DNA of 64,000 bases, taken from Halomonas sp. KAO (GTDB taxonomy: Bacteria; Pseudomonadota; Gammaproteobacteria; Pseudomonadales; Halomonadaceae). Both the position numbers and the translations under genes were made by a program. Below the pieces are notes generated by a model. It was not told where the DNA came from. It did no database searches and saw nothing but the letters and a program-made list of their open reading frames with translations. The DNA is taken from positions 173,712-237,711 of the forward strand of contig NZ_JADNRL010000010.1 in assembly GCF_015595025.1 (NCBI RefSeq), in the 5' to 3' direction. How positions within the stretch are numbered: the stretch's first letter is position 1; every line of letters starts with the position of its first letter. Below are positions 18,660-26,783 of this stretch, one piece after another.

Positions 18660-20213
18660 TCAGGTCAGGCTGGGGCCGGCCTTGACGATCTCGTCGCTGA
18701 CTCCCTCGAACTTCTTGAAGTTGTCGACGAACTTGGCGGCCAGCTCCTGGCGCTGACGGTCGTAGGCATCCTTGTCTTCCCAGGTGTCGCGCGGGTTGAG
18801 CAGGCTGGAGTCGACTCCCGGTACCGCGGTGGGCACATCGAGATTGAGGCCGTCGAGATGCTGGGTCTCGACCTCGCGCAGGATACCGGTCTGGATGGCG
18901 CTGATGATGGCGCGGGTCGTCGGGATCGAGAAGCGCGCACCGCCCTCGCCATAGGCACCCCCGGTCCAGCCGGTGTTGACCAGATAGACCTGGGCATCCT
19001 TCTCGGCCACACGCTTGATCAGCAGATCGGCATACTCGCGCGCCGGACGCGGGAAGAAGGGTGCGCCGAAGCAGGTGGAGAAGGTGGCGGACAGCCCCTC
19101 GGAGGAGCCCATCTCGGTGGAGCCTACCTTGGCGGTGTAGCCGGAGAGGAAGTGATAGGCCGCGGCCTCCTTGGAGAGCACCGAGACCGGGGGCAGCACG
19201 CCGGACATGTCGCAGGTCAGGAAGACGATGGCATTGGGCTCGCCGGCGCGGTTCTCGGGTACCCGCTTCTCGACGTGCTCCAGCGGATAGGCGGCACGCG
19301 AGTTCTGGGTCAGGCTGTCGTCGGCGTAGTCGGGCTCGCGACGGTCGTTGAGGACCACATTCTCCAGCACGGTACCGAACTTGATGGCGTTCCAGATCAC
19401 CGGCTCGTTCTTCTCGGAGAGGTCGATGCACTTGGCGTAGCAGCCACCCTCGAGGTTGAAGACGGTGCCCGGCCCCCAGGCGTGCTCGTCATCCCCGATC
19501 AGGTAGCGCGCCTGATCGGCGGAGAGCGTGGTCTTGCCGGTGCCGGAGAGGCCGAAGAACAGGCAGGTCTCGCCATCCTCGCCGACGTTGGCGGAGCAGT
19601 GCATCGGCAGCACGTCGAAGCCCGGCAGCAGGAAGTTCTGCACGGAGAACATCGCCTTCTTCATCTCGCCGGCATAACGCATGCCGGCGATCAGCACCTT
19701 CTTCTCGGCGAAGTTGATGATCACGCAGCCATCGGAGTTGGTGCCGTCACGAGCCGGATCACACTCGAAGCCGGCGGCATTGAGGATGGTCCACTCCTCC
19801 TTGGCGGAGGGGTTGTAGGCCTCGGGGCGAACGAACATGGTGCGGCCAAACAGGTTCTGCCAGGCAGTTTCGGTCTGCACTCGAGCCGGCAGGTAGTAGT
19901 CCGGATCACTGCCTACATGCAGCTCGGAGACATAGTGCTCCTTGCCGGTCAGGTACGCCTCGACGCGCTCCCAGAGCGCGGTAAACTTCTCGGCATCGAA
20001 GGGACGATTGACACTGCCCCAGTCGATCTTCGCGCTGGTGGTCGGCTCGTCAACGATATAGCGATCCTTGGGCGAGCGACCTGTACGAACGCCGGTGCTC
20101 ACCACCAGGGCACCATTGGCGGCCAGCCGGCCTTCGCCGCTGGACACCGACCGTTCGATCAGTTCGGCGCTGCTGAGGTTGACGTGAGCGTGAGAAGCTT
20201 GAGGTGTGGTCAT
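18660..20213 (-). CDS. pckA: Phosphoenolpyruvate carboxykinase (ATP)
   Basis: Gluconeogenic enzyme converting oxaloacetate and ATP to phosphoenolpyruvate, CO2 and ADP; 517 residues, cytoplasmic. Recognisable motifs are [16 protein letters not shown] near residue 40, [15 protein letters not shown] (kinase-1a P-loop, about residue 220), and [15 protein letters not shown] (about 255). The ATG at 20213 has AGGAA upstream. A HexR-like palindrome lies about 190 bp upstream, fitting control of carbon flux. An intrinsic terminator follows. Confidence 0.96.
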   Translation of the reverse strand: MTTPQASHAHVNLSSAELIERSVSSGEGRLAANGALVVSTGVRTGRSPKDRYIVDEPTTSAKIDWGSVNRPFDAEKFTALWERVEAYLTGKEHYVSELHVGSDPDYYLPARVQTETAWQNLFGRTMFVRPEAYNPSAKEEWTILNAAGFECDPARDGTNSDGCVIINFAEKKVLIAGMRYAGEMKKAMFSVQNFLLPGFDVLPMHCSANVGEDGETCLFFGLSGTGKTTLSADQARYLIGDDEHAWGPGTVFNLEGGCYAKCIDLSEKNEPVIWNAIKFGTVLENVVLNDRREPDYADDSLTQNSRAAYPLEHVEKRVPENRAGEPNAIVFLTCDMSGVLPPVSVLSKEAAAYHFLSGYTAKVGSTEMGSSEGLSATFSTCFGAPFFPRPAREYADLLIKRVAEKDAQVYLVNTGWTGGAYGEGGARFSIPTTRAIISAIQTGILREVETQHLDGLNLDVPTAVPGVDSSLLNPRDTWEDKDAYDRQRQELAAKFVDNFKKFEGVSDEIVKAGPSLT

Positions 20214-20398
20214 GTCGTTTCCTGGGCCGTCGGCCGATTCTCTCGTGTGCCTGGCGTCGGCGGTGACGCGAAGAGCAAGGGGGCTGTGACGATCACGCCG
20301 TGCGGTTACCCGTCTACTGGTCTTGATCGCCTCTGAAAGGCGGCGCCATTATGGCAAAAAGCATCTCGGCGGGAAACGCCCTTTTTAGGCGAAATTCA

Positions 20399-20413
20399 TG
20401 TAGTTTTTCTACA
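20399..20413. promoter_or_regulatory. HexR-like operator upstream of pckA
   Basis: Perfect inverted repeat TGTAG-TTTTT-CTACA. It matches the HexR consensus as I recall it (TGTARTWWWAYTACA) at 14 of 15 positions. HexR controls central carbon genes, including pckA, in several gammaproteobacteria. It lies within the pckA upstream region, about 186 bp before the start codon; longer flanking complementarity (CGAAATT and AATTTCG) extends the palindrome imperfectly. Confidence 0.6.
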
Positions 20414-20539
20414 ACATGAAGAAATTTCGCTACACGCCGACACTGCATCGCAGCATCGGCATGCCAGGGGAGCTCGGAGACTTCCAGGTTCGAGCCGCTG
20501 CCGGCGCATCCCTTCGCGAGCAACGGCCTCATCAGGCGG

Positions 20540-21415
20540 CTAGTGCACCACCGGGGGCGGCTCGTCGCCTTCGGTCAGCAGCGCCTCGACCTCCTCGATG
20601 GAGAAGGCGTAACGGGTATGACAGAAGTGACACTGGGTCTCGATGCCGCCCTGCTCCGCCAGCACCTCGCGCAGCTCCTGGGCGCCCAGGCCCACCAGGG
20701 CATCGGCGATACGCTCCCGGGAGCAGGTGCAGCCGAAGCGCAGCGCCTTGGGGTCGAATACCCGCACCGTCTCCTCGTGATAGAGACGCTGAAGAATCTC
20801 CTCGGGGGCGAGGTGCAACAGCTCCTCATCCTTGACGGTTGCGGCCAGGTGCACGGTACGCTCCCAGGCGTCGACATCCTGGTTCTGCGACTCGTCAGGC
20901 ATGCGCTGCAGCAGCAGGCCACCGGCACCCCGCCCATCGGCGGCCAGCCACAGCCGAGTGGGCAGCTGCTCTGACTGAGCGAAGTAGTCGGCCAGGCAGT
21001 CGGCCAGGCTATCGCGATCCAGGGCGACGATGCCCTGGTAACGGTGCCCTTCCCGGGGGTCCAGGGTGATCATGATCTGCCCCTCTCCCACCAGCTCGCG
21101 GAACCCGGACTGCTCATCGACGGCCGTCGCGTCCTCGGCCATGCGGGCAATGGCGCGAAGCTCCCCACCCGGGTTGGACTCGGCCATCAGCAGCGCCAGG
21201 GCGCCGTTGCCGCGCACCTCGATGCTCAGGGTACCATCGAGCTTGACGGTGTCGGTCAGCAGGGCCACCGCGGCGAGCAGCTCGCCGAGCAGGCGATTCA
21301 CTGCGGCGGGGTAGTCGTGGCGGTCGAGAACCTCGGCGTAGGCCTGCTCGAGAGTCACGAGCTCGCCGCGCACATTGGTGTTGTCGAACAGGAAGCGCTG
21401 GATCTGGTCGGTCAT
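20540..21415 (-). CDS. hslO: Redox-regulated chaperone Hsp33
   Basis: Cytoplasmic holdase activated by oxidation and heat, 291 residues. The C-terminal zinc centre is intact, with CTCSRERI (CxC) near residue 232 and CHFCHTRY (CxxC) near 265. The N-terminal substrate-binding domain begins [17 protein letters not shown], as in E. coli Hsp33. The frame is open upstream, but the ATG at 21415 gives the family N-terminus. It is the downstream neighbour of yqjG on the same strand but separated by a repetitive intergenic element, so it is probably transcribed separately. Confidence 0.95.
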   Translation of the reverse strand: MTDQIQRFLFDNTNVRGELVTLEQAYAEVLDRHDYPAAVNRLLGELLAAVALLTDTVKLDGTLSIEVRGNGALALLMAESNPGGELRAIARMAEDATAVDEQSGFRELVGEGQIMITLDPREGHRYQGIVALDRDSLADCLADYFAQSEQLPTRLWLAADGRGAGGLLLQRMPDESQNQDVDAWERTVHLAATVKDEELLHLAPEEILQRLYHEETVRVFDPKALRFGCTCSRERIADALVGLGAQELREVLAEQGGIETQCHFCHTRYAFSIEEVEALLTEGDEPPPVVH

Positions 21416-21512
21416 GGGTCTCGTATCGGGTCGGGAAGTTGGGGGCATTCTAGCAAAAAGGCTCGCCGCTTTTCCGACGAGGAGCAAAGCTATCGGAGAT
21501 AGTTTGTAGCTC

Positions 21513-21625
21513 GGGGCTTATCTGGCGACAAGCCTTCGAGGAGGCGCTGTGAATACCTCCCTGTACGCTACCGATGCCATCCCTGGCATAGGACCTCCAC
21601 TTCGGCTTGTCCCCAGCGCCCCTTA
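21513..21625. repeat. Structured intergenic repeat-like element
   Basis: The gap between hslO and yqjG contains nested inverted repeats: CTGGCGACAAGCC at 21522-21534 pairs with GGCTTGTCCCCAG at 21604-21616 (one mismatch), and GGCGCTG (21543) pairs with CAGCGCC (21615). This looks like a mobile palindromic extragenic element rather than a gene; from memory similar text recurs in Halomonas intergenic regions, which I could not check. Confidence 0.5.
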
Positions 21626-21666
21626 ATTCCGGTAACTGCGATAGTCCTGCGGCGCATGCCTTCTCC

Positions 21667-22674
21667 TCAAGAGTGCTTGGTCCGCACACCCTGCCCCGGC
21701 AGGCGCTCGCGGTCGTGGGGGCGTTCCAGGTCCAGAACGGGGCCATGGGGCACGATTCGGGTGGGGTTGATGGTCTCGTGACTGTAGTAGTAGTGACGCT
21801 TGATATGATCGAAGTTTACCGTCTCCTTCACCCCCGGCCACTGGTAGATCTCGCGCAGGCAGTGGGAGAGATTGGGGTAGTCCTCGATGCGCCGCAGGTT
21901 GCACTTGAAGTGTCCATGATAGACGGCATCGAAGCGCACCAGGGTGGTGAACAGGCGAATATCGGCCTCGGTAAGCCACTCACCGGCCAGATAGCGATGC
22001 TCTGCCAGGCGTGCCTCCATGCGATCCAGCGCTTCGAAGAGGGCCACCACGTGCTTCTCGTAGACCCGCTGATCGGTGGCGAAGCCCGACTTGTAGACGC
22101 CGTTGTTGATATGGTCATAGACATCGGCATTGATCGCATCGATGGTCTCGCGCAGATCGGCCGGGTAGAAGTCCAGGCGATTGCCGGTGAGCTCATCGAA
22201 GGCGCCGTTGAGCATGCGCAGCAGTTCGGCCGATTCGTTGTTGACGATTCGCCCTGCCTGCTTGTCCCACAGTGCCGGCACCGTGACCCGGCCGGTGTAG
22301 TGGGGGTCGGTCAGCGTATAGAGCTCACGGTGATAGGCCACGCCGTTGATCGGGTCGCCACTCGACCCCTCATCTTGATGATAGGTCCAGCCCTGATCGA
22401 GCATCAGCGGGCTGACGTGGGAGAGGCCGACAAGATCCTCGAGACCTTTCAGCTTGCGCATGATCATTACCCGATGAGCCCAAGGGCAGGCCAGCGAGAC
22501 ATAGAGGTGGTAGCGCCCCGCCTCGGCAGGCAGCCCCGGCTGCCCATCGGGACCGTTCTCACTGTCACGGGTGACCCAGTCGCGAAGCTGCGCGGATTCC
22601 CGGACGAATTCGCCGCCGTGCTTGTCGGTGTCGTACCACTGGTCGTGCCATTTGCCGTCGATCAACAGTCCCAT
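21667..22674 (-). CDS. yqjG: Glutathionyl-hydroquinone reductase (Xi-class GST)
   Basis: Cytoplasmic enzyme of 335 residues that reduces glutathionyl-hydroquinones, the YqjG/ECM4/PcpF family. The catalytic cysteine lies in SLACPWAHRVMIMRKLKGL (about residue 63). The all-alpha GST C-terminal domain carries RYLAGEWLTEADIRLFTTL. The ATG at 22674 follows GAGGAGG. In E. coli yqjG also lies beside the LysR gene yhaJ and the pirin gene yhaK, the same trio as here. A TTCGA-N5-TCGAA palindrome in its promoter region is shared with the LysR/pirin intergenic region. Confidence 0.92.
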   Translation of the reverse strand: MGLLIDGKWHDQWYDTDKHGGEFVRESAQLRDWVTRDSENGPDGQPGLPAEAGRYHLYVSLACPWAHRVMIMRKLKGLEDLVGLSHVSPLMLDQGWTYHQDEGSSGDPINGVAYHRELYTLTDPHYTGRVTVPALWDKQAGRIVNNESAELLRMLNGAFDELTGNRLDFYPADLRETIDAINADVYDHINNGVYKSGFATDQRVYEKHVVALFEALDRMEARLAEHRYLAGEWLTEADIRLFTTLVRFDAVYHGHFKCNLRRIEDYPNLSHCLREIYQWPGVKETVNFDHIKRHYYYSHETINPTRIVPHGPVLDLERPHDRERLPGQGVRTKHS

Positions 22675-22776
22675 GGAAGTCCTCCTCGATAAGACGGTAG
22701 ATGCCGCCGGTTGGTGATTTCACCCCAGCATAGTATCAATCCGTCGATTATCCATCGCATATTATGGGCATTTTTA

Positions 22777-22791
22777 TTCGATAAAATCGAA
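22777..22791. promoter_or_regulatory. LysR operator candidate upstream of yqjG
   Basis: Perfect palindrome TTCGA-TAAAA-TCGAA, fitting the T-N11-A pattern of LysR-family sites. It lies about 100 bp upstream of the yqjG start, between it and the LysR gene. The same half-sites recur at 23705-23719. Confidence 0.6.
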
Positions 22792-22807
22792 AATTATCTC
22801 GACTGAG

Positions 22808-23704
22808 TCACCCTGCACTCATGTCACCCTGCACCTCTGTCGCCAGGGCCTCGGCCAGCACCCGGGTCGCCGGTCCGGCACGATCGCGGTCACGATGGAT
22901 GAGCTGCACTGGGGTCTCGCGGATGCCGCCGGCGGTAAGCGGAAGCGGGACAAGACGCCCGGCATCGAGTGCCTGACGGATTCGTGTCTCGGGCAGCCAG
23001 GCGAAGCCGAGACCGCGCTCCACCATGTCGATGGAGGTCTCCAGATGGCTCAGGGTCCAGCGCTGCTCGGCCTTGAGCCACCCCTCATCCATGGCCTGGC
23101 GTAGTGCCGAGTCACGCACCACCAGCTGGCGATGCTGCACCAGGTCGCGCAGATCCAGCGGCCGCTCCAGCCGATGCAGCGGGTGGTCTGGATGGGCCAC
23201 TGCCACGAAGCGTACGCTGGCCAGTGGCTCGCCCAGAAACCCCTGAGCGGCGACCCCCGAGATCACCAGGTCGGCACTGCCGTCGTAAAGCATCTCGATG
23301 CCGCCGTTGAGCACCGTCTCATGAAGCTGCACGCGCACATGGGGGTAGGTCTCGGAGAAGGTCGCCAGGGCGCTGGCCAGAGCGTCGGGGGGAAACACCT
23401 GGTCCACCGCCAGCACCACCTCGGCCTCGAGCCCTTCGGCAAGGCTGCCCGCCACCTCCTCCAGGGCTTCGGCACTCTCGATCAGCTGTCGCGCTCGCCG
23501 CAACAGCATCGCGCCGGCCTCGGTCAAGCGCACCCGGCGCCCGGCCGGCTCGAGGACCTGGACCCCCAGCTGCTCCTCAAGCTTGTGGACCGCATGATTG
23601 AGGGTGGAGGGACTCTTGTGGATGGCGTCGGCGGCACGCGCGAAACCGCCATGATCGACGACTGCCGCCAACATTTGCCACTGGGTCAGGGTGACACGGG
23701 ACAT
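22808..23704 (-). CDS. LysR-family transcriptional regulator (YhaJ-like context)
   Basis: DNA-binding regulator of 298 residues. The N-terminal winged helix-turn-helix (residues about 5-62) reads TLTQWQMLAAVVDHGGFARA and continues into KSPSTLNHAVHKLEEQLG. The effector-binding substrate domain covers the rest (AEVVLAVDQVFPPDALA onward). ATG at 23704 follows GAGGAG. Its own ribosome-binding region overlaps a TTCGA-N5-TCGAA palindrome, suggesting autorepression. Neighbours yqjG and pirin are the likely targets. E. coli YhaJ responds to quinone-type electrophiles; sensing the same here is inference. Confidence 0.88.
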   Translation of the reverse strand: MSRVTLTQWQMLAAVVDHGGFARAADAIHKSPSTLNHAVHKLEEQLGVQVLEPAGRRVRLTEAGAMLLRRARQLIESAEALEEVAGSLAEGLEAEVVLAVDQVFPPDALASALATFSETYPHVRVQLHETVLNGGIEMLYDGSADLVISGVAAQGFLGEPLASVRFVAVAHPDHPLHRLERPLDLRDLVQHRQLVVRDSALRQAMDEGWLKAEQRWTLSHLETSIDMVERGLGFAWLPETRIRQALDAGRLVPLPLTAGGIRETPVQLIHRDRDRAGPATRVLAEALATEVQGDMSAG

Positions 23705-23762
23705 TTCGATCTCCTCGAATCAATAAAGCGAAAACATGCACTTAATTTTCGATAAAAACGAC
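23705..23762. promoter_or_regulatory. Divergent LysR / pirin operator region
   Basis: A perfect TTCGA-TCTCC-TCGAA palindrome at 23705-23719 touches the LysR start codon. A degenerate copy, TTCGA-TAAAA-ACGAC, occupies 23748-23762 closer to the pirin gene. Together with the site upstream of yqjG, this gives three related sites around one regulator. Confidence 0.6.
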
Positions 23763-23804
23763 CTAGAATGCCAGCCATGACACTCACTGCCACGAGGGCA
23801 TGAC

Positions 23805-24674
23805 ATGAATTCTCCGGTAGTTCGCCAGGTTCAACAGCTGCAGTCGAGCCAACCCAGCCAGGACGGCAATGCCGTCAAGATTCGTCGCATCCACGACTTC
23901 GGTGGCAGCCTGGATCCGTTCCTGATGCTTGACGAGCTGGGTTCCGAGCGAGCCGACGACTATATCGGCGGCTTTCCACCTCACCCCCACCGCGGCATGC
24001 AGACCCTGACCTATGTGATCCACGGTGGTCTGACTCACGAAGACCACCTGGGCCACACCAGCACCATCCACGCCGGCGATGCCCAGTGGATGCATACCGG
24101 TCGCGGTATTATCCACTCCGAGATGCCGCTCACCGACCAGCAGGGGCTGCACGCTTTCCAGCTGTGGATCAACCTGGCCGCCAGCGAGAAGATGAGCGCG
24201 CCCACCTACCGCGATGTGCGCAACCACGAGATGCCACGCCTGAGCAATCCGGGTGACGCCCAGGGCGGCAGCGAGCTGGTGGCCCTAGGGGGGCACTGGC
24301 AGCGCAGCGACGGTGAATCCATCACGGGGTCCCTGGACGCCCTGGCCGGGCAATCGAGCGTGGCGCATGTCCGCCTGGATGCGAACAGCGAGCTGATACT
24401 CGACATCGAGACGCCAACCCTGCTGGTTTATGTATTCGCAGGCGAGCTTGACGTCGGTAAGACCCGGGTACCGGCGGGCCAGCTAGCGCAACTGGGGGAC
24501 GGCAACCGTCTGGAACTGACCAGTACAGAGGGCGCCGAGGCACTGCTGCTGGCGGGCACCCCCCATAACGAACCTATCGCTCACTATGGCCCCTTCGTGA
24601 TGAATCATCAGCACGAACTTGACCAGGCGGTGCAGGATTATCGCGATGGTACCCTTGTCGACGGTACGACCTGA
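23805..24674 (+). CDS. Pirin-family protein (YhaK-like)
   Basis: Cytoplasmic bicupin protein of 289 residues in the pirin/quercetin 2,3-dioxygenase family. The metal-binding cupin motif PPHPHRGMQTLTYVIHGG (about residues 58-75) retains the usual His pair, with further ligands around HTGRGIIHSE. E. coli YhaK acts as a marker of oxidative or nitrosative stress and its gene adjoins yhaJ. Divergent from the LysR gene across a 100-bp operator region. Enzymatic activity, if any, cannot be inferred from sequence. Confidence 0.9.
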   Translation: MNSPVVRQVQQLQSSQPSQDGNAVKIRRIHDFGGSLDPFLMLDELGSERADDYIGGFPPHPHRGMQTLTYVIHGGLTHEDHLGHTSTIHAGDAQWMHTGRGIIHSEMPLTDQQGLHAFQLWINLAASEKMSAPTYRDVRNHEMPRLSNPGDAQGGSELVALGGHWQRSDGESITGSLDALAGQSSVAHVRLDANSELILDIETPTLLVYVFAGELDVGKTRVPAGQLAQLGDGNRLELTSTEGAEALLLAGTPHNEPIAHYGPFVMNHQHELDQAVQDYRDGTLVDGTT

Positions 24675-24690
24675 GTACCGTCCGAAAACG

Positions 24691-24719
24691 GCCGGCCGGG
24701 GTTGCAATCCCCCGCCGGC
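24691..24719 (+). terminator. Terminator-like hairpin after pirin gene
   Basis: GC-rich imperfect stem GCCGGCCGGGG / CCCCCGCCGGC about 17 bp past the pirin stop. It is followed by TTGGTT, so the U-tract is weak. The remaining 180 bp up to the M23 peptidase gene hold only its promoter region as far as I can see. Confidence 0.6.
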
Positions 24720-24901
24720 TTGGTTCCAATAGGTAGTTAACAAACAGCGTTCACCTCCTCTTTTCTCCCCCGTGACACTGATAAAAGGTCACTCGGGGCA
24801 GCATTGCTGTGTATGCATACAGCCTAGGCAACACCCCGGTCATGCGCTATCGTTCGTAGGACTTTTTTCACCTTGTCTCTCTTTTCACCGGCTATTTACC
24901 C

Positions 24902-26701
24902 ATGCTGCGAGTCCTACATTCGCTGCCCCGCGCGCATAAGCTATTGCTGTTACCGGTCGCCACCATGGTCACCGTGCTGGGCACACAGAAGATCCTCACC
25001 ACCTACCAGGATCTCCAGCGCGACTCTCGGTCGCTGGAGACCGTCATCATTCCCCTCGACGCCGATGCCAACTCCCGACTGCCCTCGCTGAACCTTCAGC
25101 GCGGCCCCGTCGGAGACGCCATCGAGATGGCCAACCAGGCGCTGGATGCCACACGACAGCGTGTGCCTATTACCCAGTTGAAGGTCAGCGAGGTGGTTGA
25201 CCTGGAGCTGGTCGACAAGGCCAATGCCGGCAGCGCCGATACGGCACCGCCCCTGCTGGCTCGTCTCAGCGACGGCACGACGCCGCCAGGCGAGCGTCCA
25301 CCGTTGATGGCCAGGACCCCGGCCAGAAGCTCCTTGAACGAACAGGCAATAATGGCGGCTACGGAGATCGCCGCTCCTGACGCCAAGACGCTGGACCGCG
25401 GCGCCGTGCATATCGCCACGCTTGTCGGCACCATCGGCAGCGGCATGCTCGATCACGACGGCAGCCTGGTGGCGGATGCCACCTCCTACGAGGATATTCC
25501 CGAAAGTGAGCTGACCCTGCTCGACGATGGAGCGGTGCTGCTCGAGCGTGAAATCGCCGCTCGCGAGCCCTATGTCCCGGAGTGGGAAACCTACACCGTG
25601 GAGCCCGGCGATGCCTTCACGCGCATGGCCCAGCAACATCTGGGATTGGGCTACAGCGAGGCCCTGGCACTGCTCGAGCAGCTACCCGACCGTGACATGC
25701 TCGAGCGCTGGCGGGTCGGCAGCCGGCTCGACTACAAGCTGGACGAGGATGGCAAGCTGATCTCGCTGCGCATGATGCGCGATGCCCGCAGCGGCTTCGT
25801 GGCAGAGCGGGACGGGGGAGCCTTCGAGGTCGCCAGCATCGAACACACCGGCGAGGCCGCCCAGCGGCTGTTTGCCGGTACCGTCAGCGGCAGCTTTACC
25901 CGTTCGGCTCAGGCCACCGGCCTCTCGAGCGCCGAGGTCTCGCGACTGGTCCATGTCCTCGGCAAGAAACTCGACTTCCGCCGCGACACCCGTCGCGGCG
26001 ACCGCTTTCAGGTGCTGGTCGAATCCGACGTGATCAATGGGGAAAGCTTCGACCCACGCGTCCTGGCGGTTCAGTATGAGGGGGAGCGCACCAACCTGAC
26101 GCTGGTTCGCAATAGCGCTGACAACAACTTCTACACCCCGGAAGGGGAAAGCCTCGACCCCGCCTTCAGCCGCTACCCCTTCGAGGGGCGTTACCGGCTG
26201 AGCTCCAACTTCAATCCGCGTCGCAAGCATCCGGTGACCGGGCGCATCAGCCCGCACAAGGGCACCGACTTCGCCATGCCGATCGGCACACCGGTCACCG
26301 CCCCCTCCGACGGCGTGGTCGAGTCGGTGCGCAGCCACTACGCGGCCGGCCGTTACATCGTGATCCGCCACGACAATGGCTATCGCACTCGCTACCTGCA
26401 CCTCTCCAGGCCGCTGGTCCGTAGCGGCGAACGCGTGACCATGGGGCAGCGTATCGCCCTCTCAGGCAACAGCGGCCGCAGCACCGGACCTCACCTGCAT
26501 TACGAGGTGCTGGTCAACGACAACCAGGTCGATGCCATGCAGGTCAAGCTGCCGGAGAACCGAAGCCTCTCGGGCGACCGCCTGGTGGCCTTCCAGCGTG
26601 AAGCCGAACCGCTGCTTGCCGCCCTGCAGTCCGGGGAGATCGACCCGGTCGTCGCCAGCACCGGCGAGCGTGATGCCAAGAAGGAGTCCAACGAGGGCTG
26701 A
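24902..26701 (+). CDS. M23-family murein endopeptidase with OapA/LysM-like domain (MepM-like)
   Basis: Periplasmic peptidoglycan DD-endopeptidase, 599 residues, longer than E. coli MepM (about 440) because of a low-complexity linker at about residues 75-200. An N-terminal hydrophobic anchor lies at about residues 15-30. The OapA/LysM-like domain is at 228-275 (WETYTVEPGDAFTRMAQQHL). The peptidase M23 domain is at about 430-540 with the zinc motifs HKGTDFAMPIG and GPHLHYEV. These enzymes cleave mDAP-D-Ala crosslinks to allow wall growth. The ABC exporter gene begins 82 bp downstream on the same strand. Confidence 0.9.
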   Translation: MLRVLHSLPRAHKLLLLPVATMVTVLGTQKILTTYQDLQRDSRSLETVIIPLDADANSRLPSLNLQRGPVGDAIEMANQALDATRQRVPITQLKVSEVVDLELVDKANAGSADTAPPLLARLSDGTTPPGERPPLMARTPARSSLNEQAIMAATEIAAPDAKTLDRGAVHIATLVGTIGSGMLDHDGSLVADATSYEDIPESELTLLDDGAVLLEREIAAREPYVPEWETYTVEPGDAFTRMAQQHLGLGYSEALALLEQLPDRDMLERWRVGSRLDYKLDEDGKLISLRMMRDARSGFVAERDGGAFEVASIEHTGEAAQRLFAGTVSGSFTRSAQATGLSSAEVSRLVHVLGKKLDFRRDTRRGDRFQVLVESDVINGESFDPRVLAVQYEGERTNLTLVRNSADNNFYTPEGESLDPAFSRYPFEGRYRLSSNFNPRRKHPVTGRISPHKGTDFAMPIGTPVTAPSDGVVESVRSHYAAGRYIVIRHDNGYRTRYLHLSRPLVRSGERVTMGQRIALSGNSGRSTGPHLHYEVLVNDNQVDAMQVKLPENRSLSGDRLVAFQREAEPLLAALQSGEIDPVVASTGERDAKKESNEG

Positions 26702-26783
26702 CCGCGCCTGCTCTGCCCCCGCTGCTCCACAGCGCCCCGCCCTCGTGCGGGGCGCCTTACGTTTCCGCCTTACGGAGAGCCTC

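Noticed and set aside
24723..24733. A third copy of the TTTCC-AATA-GGAAA operator after the pirin gene
   Set aside because: Only TTCCAATAGG is present and the right arm diverges (GTAG); it lies in the tail of a hairpin, not at a promoter of a related gene.
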